Assembly: GCA_002350065.1 (NCBI GenBank)
Contig: DEDQ01000073.1
Coordinates: 24,881-33,258, forward strand
Direction: 5' to 3'
Source: Ruminococcus flavefaciens
GTDB taxonomy: Bacteria > Bacillota > Clostridia > Oscillospirales > Ruminococcaceae
DNA length: 8,378 nt
Shown here: positions 1 to 6,089 of the stretch, piece after piece
Layout of the letters: each line of letters begins with the position of its first letter
How positions within the stretch are numbered: the stretch's first letter is position 1
Translations under genes and position numbers: made by a program
The notes under the pieces: generated by a model
What the model was told of the DNA's origin: nothing
What the model saw: only the letters and a program-made list of their open reading frames with translations
Databases searched by the model: none

Positions 1-380
1 CCGAAGGAAAAGACGACCACGGACTCGACTGCTACACGCTTCTGCCAAAGGGAGTTGCCTGCGCGCGAGAGCTCAAAAAGTATGCTCCGAAATCGTACCG
101 TGACAAGCTCGTGCTCGCGGCTCTGAGATACTTCGCACGTCTTAAATTCGAGCAGGAGATAAAGATAGAGTATATCCCCGTAGAAAACGGCTGCTATACT
201 CATATCCGCTGTCTCGATACCAAGAACGACCTCATGGACCTGAAGCTTTTCGCTCCAGATATGGGACAGGCTAAGCTCATCGGAGAGAAGATCATGCTCA
301 ATCCTGCCGGCTTCTACGGAAAAGTCATCGAGCTCGCACTCTCAAACGAGGAGATTCCCTATGACCTCACCGATAATTAA
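1..380 (+). CDS. C-terminal part of an unrecognised cytoplasmic protein (5' end outside window)
   Basis: The reading frame that ends at the TAA at 378-380 is open back to base 3, so this is the last 125 residues of a longer protein. The internal GTG at 111 is not needed as a start. The product is a mixed alpha/beta-looking soluble sequence with no signal peptide or membrane segment. Its recognisable stretches (DDHGLDCYTLLPKG near the left edge, KLFAPDMGQAKLIGEK and NPAGFYGKVIELAL near the end) did not match a family I know. Its stop overlaps the start of the next gene by 20 bases, so the two are probably translated from one message. Codon use resembles its neighbours. No function is proposed. 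Confidence 0.7.
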   Translation, partial: EGKDDHGLDCYTLLPKGVACARELKKYAPKSYRDKLVLAALRYFARLKFEQEIKIEYIPVENGCYTHIRCLDTKNDLMDLKLFAPDMGQAKLIGEKIMLNPAGFYGKVIELALSNEEIPYDLTDN

Positions 381-552
381 TGCTAAATTCAGCACTGCCC
401 CGTTACCGGAATGGCTCGCCATAACGCTGATAGTGCTGATTTTTATTGCTGTTTCGATTGTTTCTGCTTACCTTGCGTATAAATTCCGCTCCGCGCAGTA
501 CAAACGAGCCAGAGAAAACGAAAGAAAGGAACTCCCTGATGCTAAAGAATAA
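361..552 (+). CDS. small single-pass membrane protein, 63 aa
   Basis: A short N-terminal segment is followed by one strongly hydrophobic helix at about residues 18-40 (WLAITLIVLIFIAVSIVSAY), then a very basic, charged tail (KFRSAQYKRARENERKE) that by the positive-inside rule should face the cytoplasm. The ATG at 361 has a good ribosome binding site, GAGGAG at 348-353, inside the end of the upstream gene, and the gene overlaps both neighbours (20 bases upstream, 14 bases downstream). This tight coupling is the best evidence that it is real, because a 63-codon frame alone would be weak. It could anchor or assist the secreted dockerin protein encoded next, but that is inference. No family was recognised. 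Confidence 0.6.
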   Translation: MTSPIINAKFSTAPLPEWLAITLIVLIFIAVSIVSAYLAYKFRSAQYKRARENERKELPDAKE

Positions 553-1360
553 ACTCTTTGCCGCAGCTCTTTCTGCGGCAGTTATGACATCGTCGGTACC
601 GGCACACTCATTTGCTGAAGAAACGACAGTCCATACCGTAACTATCATCGGATTCGACGGCAAGGCTGTTTCAACTGTGAAAGTCAATGACGGCGAAAAG
701 CTCGACCTCAGCGGCTTTGATACATCTGTATTCAGCAGTCACATCGACAAGTATACCGAAATAGGTTTCGGCTCGTGGAGCTCCTACCCGGAAAAAATCA
801 CTGAGGATATCAGCGTTTATGCGCTTTATACCAAGCGTACCATATCACTTGACAGCACCCCTGTAAAGAACGAGTACGCGCTGAAAACCGGCTCTATCGA
901 CCTCACCGGACTCGAAGTATCGATAACCTCGTTTACTCAGCTCCCTGAGAAGGACGAATCCGGTAACTTCAAGGTTAAAGAAGAAAAAGTCAATATAGAG
1001 GAGCTCTGCACTACCGAGCCCAAGAACATTGACGAAGCCTTCGCAAACAGTACAAAAGCCGATGTCAGTGTCTACCCTATCGACAGCAAGATACCGATAT
1101 ACACGTATACTATCGAGTATTATCCCTATCTCGGTGATGTAAATATGGACGGAAAAGTCAATTCCTTGGACGCTTCTGAGGTCCTGACGTTCTATTCTAT
1201 CCTATCGACCGGCGCATCTCCAAACTTCAAGAGCGACCAGAAACGCCGCTGCAATGTTGACCACAACAGAACTATCGACTCCAAGGACGCTACAGAGATA
1301 CTCCTCTACTATTCAAGAGTTTCTACAGGCGGTTCTGCTGAATGGGAAGCAAAGAAATAA
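539..1360 (+). CDS. secreted dockerin-domain protein, 273 aa
   Basis: The start is the ATG at 539, preceded by AAAGGA at 525-530. An upstream in-frame start at 446 would place the signal peptide internally. Residues 1-26 are a classical signal peptide (MLKNK, then an Ala-rich core, cleavage probably after SFA26). Residues about 30-105 resemble one beta-grasp repeat of the InlB/Listeria-Bacteroides type (GFGSW..YP..ITEDISVYALYTK). Residues about 108-195 look like a bacterial Ig-like module. Residues 199-264 form a type I-like dockerin with two calcium-binding repeats: DVNMDGKVNSLD (200-211) and NVDHNRTIDSKD (239-250), each followed by an 'A(S/T)E(V/I)L..YS..STG' helix. Dockerins bind cohesins of cellulosome scaffolds, so the protein is probably exported and held on a cell-surface complex. 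There is no catalytic or carbohydrate-binding module that I recognise, which is unusual. The second loop starts with Asn rather than Asp and lacks the usual Gly. Confidence 0.85.
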   Translation: MLKNKLFAAALSAAVMTSSVPAHSFAEETTVHTVTIIGFDGKAVSTVKVNDGEKLDLSGFDTSVFSSHIDKYTEIGFGSWSSYPEKITEDISVYALYTKRTISLDSTPVKNEYALKTGSIDLTGLEVSITSFTQLPEKDESGNFKVKEEKVNIEELCTTEPKNIDEAFANSTKADVSVYPIDSKIPIYTYTIEYYPYLGDVNMDGKVNSLDASEVLTFYSILSTGASPNFKSDQKRRCNVDHNRTIDSKDATEILLYYSRVSTGGSAEWEAKK

Positions 1361-1374
1361 TTTTTGTTTTTCTA

Positions 1375-1403
1375 TTGCAATATTTTTCGAAATGTTGTAT
1401 AAT
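1375..1403 (+). promoter_or_regulatory. sigma-A promoter of glyA
   Basis: TTGCAA at 1375-1380 and a perfect TATAAT at 1398-1403 are 17 bases apart, in AT-rich DNA after the dockerin gene. Transcription should start near 1410, giving a leader of only about 40 bases, too short for a riboswitch. A second TATAAT at 1409-1414 lacks a good -35 partner. Confidence 0.8.
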
Positions 1404-1449
1404 TATTCTATAATGCATTTCGCAATTACTTTTAAGGAGAATGATCATC

Positions 1450-2706
1450 ATGTATAACGATCTTATGGATTCTATCGGTTTCGTTTCCAATTACGATCCT
1501 GCCGTCGGCGAAGCTATGGGCAAAGAGCTCGCTCGTCAGCAGAGAAATCTCGAGCTCATCGCAAGTGAGAATATCGTTTCTCCCGCTGTTATGGCTGCTA
1601 TGGGAAGCGTTCTTACCAATAAGTACGCTGAGGGTTATCCCGGAAAGAGATACTACGGCGGATGTCAGTGCGTTGACGAGGTAGAGAAAATCGCTATCGA
1701 GAGAGCTTGCGAGCTCTTCGGCGCTAAGTATGCTAACGTTCAGCCCCACTCAGGCGCTCAGGCTAATACTGCTGTTTACTTCGCTCTTCTCCAGCCAGGC
1801 GACACTGTTCTCGGCATGAGCCTCGCAGACGGCGGTCACCTCACACACGGTTCACCTGTTAACCTTTCCGGTAAATACTTCAACTTCGTTTCTTACGGTC
1901 TTGACGATGAGACAGAGACCATAAACTACGATGAGCTTTACAAGCTTGCTAACAAGACAAAGCCCCGTCTTATCGTTGCAGGTGCTTCTGCTTATCCCCG
2001 CGCTATTGATTTCAAGCGTCTCTCAGAGATCGCAAGAGCTGTCGGCGCTCTTCTCATGGTAGATATGGCTCATATCGCAGGTCTTGTTGCTGCCGGCTGC
2101 CACGAATCACCTGTTCCCTATGCTGACATTGTTACTACAACAACTCATAAGACTCTCCGCGGACCGAGAGGCGGTCTTATCCTTACAAACAACGAGTTCC
2201 TCGCTAAGAAGATCAATTCCGCTATATTCCCCGGAACTCAGGGAGGTCCTCTGATGCACACTATCGCTGCTAAGGCTGTTTGCTTCGGCGAGGCTCTCAA
2301 GCCCGAGTTCAAGGACTATCAGCAGAGAATCGTTGCCAATGCAAAGGCACTTGCTGACGGTCTCCTCAAGAGAGGCTTCAACCTCGTTTCCGGCGGTACA
2401 GATAACCACCTCATGCTCGTTGACCTCCGTCCCTTCAACATCACAGGTAAGGAGCTCGAGCACAGACTTGACGAGGTATACATCACAGTTAACAAGAATG
2501 CTATCCACAACGACCCCGAAAAGCCTTTCGTAACAAGCGGTATCAGAATCGGTACTCCTGCTGTTACTACAAGAGGTCTCGGCGTTGAGGAAATGGAAAA
2601 GATCACTGAGTACATCTACCTCTGCGCTACAGATTTCGAGAACAAGGCTGACGAGATCCGTGCAGGCGTAAACGCTATCTGCGAAAAGTTCCCGCTCTAC
2701 AAGTAA
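1450..2706 (+). CDS. glyA: serine hydroxymethyltransferase
   Basis: A PLP enzyme that interconverts serine and glycine and charges tetrahydrofolate with a one-carbon unit; cytoplasmic and housekeeping. Family signatures in order: the N-terminal [13 protein letters not shown] segment, [16 protein letters not shown], the [11 protein letters not shown] cofactor loop, [11 protein letters not shown], and [14 protein letters not shown], whose Lys234 should form the PLP Schiff base. The C-terminal part has the substrate-binding '[14 protein letters not shown]' arginine motif. At 418 residues it is full length for the family. I chose ATG 1450 over ATG 1441 because the ribosome binding site AAGGAG (1434-1439) ends one base before 1441 but ten bases before 1450. 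Codon use is strongly biased (CTC, GCT, AAG), as expected for a highly expressed gene. It has its own promoter and terminator. Confidence 0.97.
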   Translation: MYNDLMDSIGFVSNYDPAVGEAMGKELARQQRNLELIASENIVSPAVMAAMGSVLTNKYAEGYPGKRYYGGCQCVDEVEKIAIERACELFGAKYANVQPHSGAQANTAVYFALLQPGDTVLGMSLADGGHLTHGSPVNLSGKYFNFVSYGLDDETETINYDELYKLANKTKPRLIVAGASAYPRAIDFKRLSEIARAVGALLMVDMAHIAGLVAAGCHESPVPYADIVTTTTHKTLRGPRGGLILTNNEFLAKKINSAIFPGTQGGPLMHTIAAKAVCFGEALKPEFKDYQQRIVANAKALADGLLKRGFNLVSGGTDNHLMLVDLRPFNITGKELEHRLDEVYITVNKNAIHNDPEKPFVTSGIRIGTPAVTTRGLGVEEMEKITEYIYLCATDFENKADEIRAGVNAICEKFPLYK

Positions 2707-2713
2707 GAATAAT

Positions 2714-2748
2714 AAACAGGGACGGACAAGCTGTCCGTCCCTGTTTTT
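2714..2748 (+). terminator. intrinsic terminator after glyA
   Basis: A perfect 15-bp stem (2714-2728 with 2732-2746, core CAGGGACGGACA) with the 3-base loop AGC is followed by TTTTT, starting 8 bases after the glyA stop. It runs straight into the ribosome binding site of the next gene, so genes downstream depend on read-through or an unseen promoter. Confidence 0.9.
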
Positions 2749-2760
2749 ATGGAGGAATTT

Positions 2761-3150
2761 ATGACAGAGTGTGATATTCAGAAAGAAATAACGGCTTCTG
2801 AAAACAAAACCTATGCGTATTTCAATTCCGTGCTGTGCAGTCTGGCATCAGGTAATTTCCTGATTTTTTTGCTGTCCTGTATCGGTACGCTGATGCGTTC
2901 ATCGAATATTGATGATGTGACAGGAATGCCCGTTGACCCTGACTTCATGGACAGCGTTATACTATTTGGCTTTATTGCATTCGTGTGCCTTATGCTTGAT
3001 GCTTTCTTCGCCTGCAAATGGTTCAGACGTATCCGCTCTCTTGAAAAGAAGGCAGCGACTATCTTGATATCACTCGCGGTCTACATCGCTCTGACGCCCT
3101 TACTTGGCTATATCTCACTGTTGATCTATGGGTTGATACTATGGAAATAA
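2761..3150 (+). CDS. three-helix membrane protein, 129 aa
   Basis: The GGAGG at 2751-2755 lies 5 bases before the ATG at 2761, so that is the start. The in-frame ATG at 2749 sits in the terminator T-tract and upstream of the binding site. After about 23 polar residues there are three hydrophobic helices: roughly residues 24-46, 62-84 and 94-127, the last long enough to be two short helices around a Pro (LTPLLGY). Basic residues after helix 2 (KWFRRIR.LEKK) suggest a cytoplasmic loop. No family was recognised. The start of the peptidase gene overlaps its end by 10 bases, so the two are probably co-translated. A membrane partner or immunity-type role for the peptidase/acetyltransferase pair is possible but unproven. 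Confidence 0.75.
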   Translation: MTECDIQKEITASENKTYAYFNSVLCSLASGNFLIFLLSCIGTLMRSSNIDDVTGMPVDPDFMDSVILFGFIAFVCLMLDAFFACKWFRRIRSLEKKAATILISLAVYIALTPLLGYISLLIYGLILWK

Positions 3151-3533
3151 AATATATACACGAGCCGACCGACCTCCAGTGCGGTCAGGCTGTACTCGCC
3201 ATGATACTCGGTACGTCCGCTGAATATATATGCAAGCTCCTTGATAACGACCGCGAGACTACTTTGCGCGAGATGAAAAATACACTCAGAAATGCCGGAT
3301 TTACCGTCTCAGATGAGCGTATCGCAGTAAAGAACAAGACCGAGCTGCCAGAGCTCTGCTTTCTCAGCCTTGAAACTCCGCGATGCTGGCACTGGTCGCT
3401 CTACTGCGAGGGAACTTTCTACGATCCCGAGCACGGCGTTATGGACGACTTTCCAGCTTCAAACCGCCGATATTACTGGACTGTTAAACCACCCGAGGAC
3501 AATTATGAAGATAATTCAATTTTACGCAGATAA
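3141..3533 (+). CDS. small C39-like (papain-like) cysteine peptidase, 130 aa
   Basis: The fold and catalytic pattern fit the Peptidase C39-like group: a nucleophile motif near the N terminus (LQCGQAVLAMILG, Cys14), a histidine in HWSLY (His84) followed by a strand, and an aspartate in FYDPEHG (Asp95). Gln13 or Gln16 may supply the oxyanion hole. 'TTLREMKNTLRNAGF' is the usual connecting helix. It is a stand-alone domain with no signal peptide, no transporter and no acyl-carrier partner, so a role in double-glycine leader cleavage is not shown. The gene overlaps the membrane-protein gene by 10 bases and the acetyltransferase gene by 29 bases. Fusions of GNAT and C39-like domains exist in other bacteria, which supports a working partnership. 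Substrate unknown. Confidence 0.75.
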   Translation: MEIKYIHEPTDLQCGQAVLAMILGTSAEYICKLLDNDRETTLREMKNTLRNAGFTVSDERIAVKNKTELPELCFLSLETPRCWHWSLYCEGTFYDPEHGVMDDFPASNRRYYWTVKPPEDNYEDNSILRR

Positions 3534-3972
3534 TCCCCCGCTTTCGTGGATAGAAAAAATCGGCAAAAGCGACTGGAAAGCCGGTCAGTACCTCGCCGAA
3601 TTGCTCAGGAATAATAAGCTGAGAGAGCTTTGCGGCGAATCCACAGAAGTTCTTCTTATGACCGAAAACGATTCGCTGCTCTCATTCTGCACTCTTGCCG
3701 AGCGTGACGAGATCCATGATACCGATATGAGTCCGTGGGTAGGTTTTGTCTACACTTTTCCTGAATACCGTGGAAATCATCATATCGCTAAGCTTCTCGA
3801 GCACGCTTCCCGAATGGCTGAAAAATCCGGATATGAGGCTCTATATATTTCAACTGACCAATCCGGTCTGTACGAAAAATTCGGCTTTTCTGATACAGGA
3901 ATAAGAAAAATGTCGATATATGGCGATATTTCTATGATATATAAAAAGTTTCTCACGAAGGAGGCTTTGTAA
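3505..3972 (+). CDS. GNAT-family N-acetyltransferase, 155 aa
   Basis: Transfers an acetyl group from acetyl-CoA to an unknown amine. The start at ATG 3505 is set by GAGGA at 3495-3499 and by the natural N terminus MKIIQFYADNPP. The earlier in-frame ATG at 3370 would only add residues shadowing the peptidase gene. The acetyl-CoA region is clear: beta-4 strand WVGFVYTF (78-85), the turn PEYRGNHHIAKLLEHA (86-101) that binds the pyrophosphate, and the C-terminal YEKFGF motif. The 'TFPEYRG' form matches a clostridial GNAT subfamily in which the usual RGxGxG is altered; here the second glycine is replaced by His. The stop codon is directly followed by the rarA start, and the rarA ribosome binding site lies inside this gene. 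Confidence 0.88.
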   Translation: MKIIQFYADNPPLSWIEKIGKSDWKAGQYLAELLRNNKLRELCGESTEVLLMTENDSLLSFCTLAERDEIHDTDMSPWVGFVYTFPEYRGNHHIAKLLEHASRMAEKSGYEALYISTDQSGLYEKFGFSDTGIRKMSIYGDISMIYKKFLTKEAL

Positions 3973-5244
3973 ATGGCTGCACCGTTAGCTGATAAGATAC
4001 GTCCAAAAACTCTCGCTGATGTTGTCGGTCAGGAGCATATTCTCGCTGAAGGTAAGCCGCTCCGCCGCATTATCGAGAGCGGAAACGTTCCGAATATGAT
4101 ATTCTACGGTCCGTCAGGAGTCGGCAAGACCACCGTTGCCCGTATTATAGCCGAAAACTGCGGTATGTCGCTGTATAAGCTCAACGGCACGAACGCTTCG
4201 CTCTCCGACATCAAAGACGTTGTCGCCGATATCGGTACATTCGGCAGCGAGAACGGCATTCTGCTCTACCTCGACGAAATTCAGTACCTCAACAAAAAGC
4301 AGCAGCAAAGCCTGCTTGAATACATCGAAAACGGCGATATCACGCTTATTGCGTCCACGACCGAGAACCCGTACTTCGCTATTTTCAACGCAGTCATCAG
4401 CCGAAGTACAGTTTTCGAGTTCAAACCCGTCACTGCTGAACAGCTCAAACCAGCTATACACCGTGCTTTTTCGATTCTCTCTGAGGAAAACGGTTACACT
4501 GTCAATGTGACTGATGAAATCATCGAAAAAATCGCTTTCAGCTGCGGAGGAGACGTCCGCAAAGCTATCAATACTGCCGAGCTTGCTGTTATGTGCGGGG
4601 AAATCTCCGACGGCACTGTCACGATAACTGCTGATTCGCTCGAAATTCTCGCTCAGCGCAGCAATATGCGCTACGACCGCGATGGAGACCAGCACTATGA
4701 CATTCTTTCGGCGTTTCACAAGTCTGTGCGCGGCTCGGACGAGAATGCTGCCCTCCACTATGCGGCGCGGCTCATCGAAGCAGGAGATATTATATCGCTT
4801 TGCAGGCGTATGCTCTGCATCGCCAGCGAGGACGTCGGACTCGCCTACCCCATGGCTGTCCCGATTGTAAAAGCGTGCGTGGATTCCGCGTTACAGCTCG
4901 GTCTGCCGGAAGCGAAGCTTCCTATCGCTGAAGCAATAATCCTCATGGCAACTGCTCCTAAATCCAACAGTGCCGCAATGGCTATGGACGCCGCTCTCGA
5001 GGACGTCAAGTCCTGTGATGCTCTTGATTTTCCGCGTCATTTGCAGAATAAACACTTCGACGGCAAGGGAGCTAAAATCGTCGGACAGCATTACCTGTAT
5101 CCTCACAATTTCCCGAATCATTACGTTCGTCAGCAATATCTGCCAGATGCGCTCAAGGACCGGACTTACTACGAATTCGGCGAAAACAAGCAGGAACAGG
5201 CAGCTCTCATGTACAGGAAAAAGCTTCTTTCAGAGGCAAAATAA
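3973..5244 (+). CDS. rarA: replication-associated recombination protein A (RarA/MgsA AAA+ ATPase)
   Basis: A clamp-loader-like ATPase that acts at stalled replication forks and interacts with single-strand binding protein in studied bacteria. Motifs in order: N-terminal PLADKIRPKTLADVVGQEH, Walker A GPSGVGKT (46-53, Lys52), Walker B ILLYLDE (96-102), sensor 1 ASTTEN (127-132), the SRS arginine finger (Arg144) and sensor 2 CGGDVRKAIN. The C-terminal MgsA region follows: 'KSVRGSDENAALHYAARL', 'RRMLCIASEDVGLAYP' and 'YPHNFPNHYVRQQYLP'. At 423 residues it is complete. AAGGAGG at 3958-3964 lies 8 bases before the ATG. It is the last gene of the overlapping run that begins at 2761, and B. subtilis yrvN is the equivalent gene. 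Confidence 0.96.
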   Translation: MAAPLADKIRPKTLADVVGQEHILAEGKPLRRIIESGNVPNMIFYGPSGVGKTTVARIIAENCGMSLYKLNGTNASLSDIKDVVADIGTFGSENGILLYLDEIQYLNKKQQQSLLEYIENGDITLIASTTENPYFAIFNAVISRSTVFEFKPVTAEQLKPAIHRAFSILSEENGYTVNVTDEIIEKIAFSCGGDVRKAINTAELAVMCGEISDGTVTITADSLEILAQRSNMRYDRDGDQHYDILSAFHKSVRGSDENAALHYAARLIEAGDIISLCRRMLCIASEDVGLAYPMAVPIVKACVDSALQLGLPEAKLPIAEAIILMATAPKSNSAAMAMDAALEDVKSCDALDFPRHLQNKHFDGKGAKIVGQHYLYPHNFPNHYVRQQYLPDALKDRTYYEFGENKQEQAALMYRKKLLSEAK

Positions 5245-5276
5245 TACAGAAAAGCCCCGAGAGACCTTCGGGGCTT
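5244..5276 (-). terminator. terminator hairpin; U-tract on the minus strand, shared by the large RNA and rarA
   Basis: A 9-bp stem pairs AAGCCCCGA (5252-5260) with TCGGGGCTT (5268-5276) around a 7-base loop. Read on the minus strand the stem is followed by TTTTCTGTATTATTTT, a good U-rich tract. Read on the plus strand it is followed only by GCATTCTATT. It therefore fits best as the end of the minus-strand RNA and may also weakly stop rarA transcription. Confidence 0.75.
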
Positions 5277-5876
5277 GCATTCTATTCAGTTGTGAAATTA
5301 AGCGACTTTCATCACTTAGCTAAATTACCTGTGGGACTCACTCCATTTCATTTAAGGATTCTTATTATACCTGAAATCTTTCATCGTACCACATTCTTTC
5401 AAGTAATTTTTTTAAATTTCACTCCATTGGACTGTACCTCCGGACAGAAGTTACATGAACCATACGATCCATATTAAATTACTGACTGTAGTATTCTATC
5501 TTCTCATTGGACTCAACCTTTTTCGGAAAAAGTTTATACAAATATATCTAAAGACTCATGGTCGAAGTTTCAGATAATCCTGTATCCAAATCGAACTTAG
5601 TCATGAAACCAGTTTTATTTACAGCAATGCGTCTGCATTGTGAACCAATCATATTATTTGTAGCTTCTATGCTATGGAACAAGTCTTACGCGACCTATAT
5701 TCCCTCTTTAAGGGATCAGTTCACTCAGCAAGTCCGCCGGTTTCACGCTGTGATGATATCGTCTCTTCCATCGGACTCACTCTCCTTTCCGCGTTTTTTC
5801 ATTTACATTGAGGCTTACACCTCAGACCAAGTAAATTCAGCTCTTTGAGTAGTTTTTCTTTACTCCTCTTCCTTGT
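5245..5876 (-). ncRNA. candidate large structured non-coding RNA, about 630 nt
   Basis: This stretch of about 840 bases between rarA and the DUF1292 gene has no convincing protein gene, but its minus strand has every part of an RNA gene: a near-consensus promoter, then about 600 non-coding bases, then a terminator. Base pairing visible on the minus strand includes an end-to-end helix (5831-5842 with 5318-5328, 11 pairs with one bulge), a 7-bp hairpin with a GAAA loop (5300-5317), and local hairpins at 5847-5865, TGAGG/CCTCA near 5809-5826, TCCCT/AGGGA near 5700-5715, and CAATGC/GCATTG with an AGAC loop at 5625-5640. A short motif recurs four times. Coding frames on both strands are short and lack ribosome binding sites. 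Size and host type resemble ROOL, with GOLLD or OLE as other ornate families, but I cannot confirm membership. It lacks the hallmark motifs of RNase P, tmRNA, SRP RNA and group I/II introns. Confidence 0.7.
5329..5785 (-). repeat. four dispersed copies of an AGTCC(A/G)ATGG-type motif inside the large RNA
   Basis: On the minus strand the motif reads roughly GGAG-N2-5-AGTCCRATGRAG. Copies are at 5768-5785, 5503-5520, 5422-5441 and 5329-5346. The first three keep AGTCC(A/G)ATG; the last keeps GGAGTGAGTCCCA. They are not tandem, and the sequence between them differs, so they look like a repeated structural element rather than duplicated DNA. Confidence 0.6.
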
Positions 5877-5881
5877 TTATT

Positions 5882-5910
5882 AGTTTACCACAACCTTTGG
5901 TAAATGTCAA
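5882..5910 (-). promoter_or_regulatory. sigma-A promoter of the large RNA
   Basis: On the minus strand a perfect TTGACA (5905-5910) and TAAACT (5882-5887) are separated by exactly 17 bases, with AT-rich DNA upstream. Transcription should begin near 5875. No ribosome binding site with a usable frame follows, in keeping with an RNA gene. Confidence 0.78.
5884..5904. promoter_or_regulatory. operator-like inverted repeat across the RNA promoter
   Basis: TTTACCA (5884-5890) and TGGTAAA (5898-5904) form a perfect 7+7 inverted repeat with a 7-base spacer, filling the space between the -35 and -10 elements and covering most of the -10. This is the position where a dimeric repressor would block RNA polymerase. 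Related half-sites occur at 5940-5946 (CGGTAAA) and 5989-5995 (TTTACCA). The regulator is unknown. Confidence 0.55.
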
Positions 5911-6021
5911 TAGTATTTCACTAAATTATCACTATTTTCCGGTAAAATCGTCGTATCCACCAAATGAATACTCGCTGTATAATGCAATTTTACCAAATAA
6001 GAAATTGTGTTAATTTTCCGC

Positions 6022-6050
6022 TTGCAAATTTCTGCGATATAGTGTATAAT
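6022..6050 (+). promoter_or_regulatory. sigma-A promoter of the DUF1292 gene
   Basis: TTGCAA (6022-6027) and TATAAT (6045-6050) are 17 bases apart, the same elements and spacing as the glyA promoter. The start should be near 6057, giving a leader of about 33 bases that contains a small GGCG-AAC-CGCC hairpin (6064-6074) just before the ribosome binding site. Confidence 0.8.
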
Positions 6051-6089
6051 AATTATATCAAATGGCGAACCGCCGGAACGGAGATAACT

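Noticed and set aside
1404..1449. Glycine or other riboswitch in front of glyA
   Set aside because: The predicted leader is only about 40 bases, too short for an aptamer.
4114..4758. 214-codon minus-strand frame within rarA
   Set aside because: It is a shadow of the complete rarA gene, which carries all family motifs.
5721..5771. A 16-residue frame inside the RNA on the minus strand, with AAGGAG about 10 bases upstream
   Set aside because: The AAGGAG and ATG are both part of the motif that recurs four times without a matching frame at the other copies, so the resemblance to a start site is probably accidental.
5292..5848. Plus-strand frames of 61 and 96 codons (5292-5477 and 5558-5848) as genes
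   Set aside because: Neither has a ribosome binding site, promoter or recognisable protein character, and both lie antisense to the candidate RNA. Their composition is that of non-coding DNA.
5245..5960. Group II intron, CRISPR array or insertion-sequence remnant in the long gap
   Set aside because: There is no GUGYG start, no typical domain V, no regularly spaced identical repeats, no terminal inverted repeats and no transposase fragment. The repeated motif is short and irregularly spaced.
5964..6089. N-terminal extension of the DUF1292 protein to the ATG at 5964
   Set aside because: That start lies upstream of the promoter at 6022-6050, has no ribosome binding site and adds residues unlike the family.
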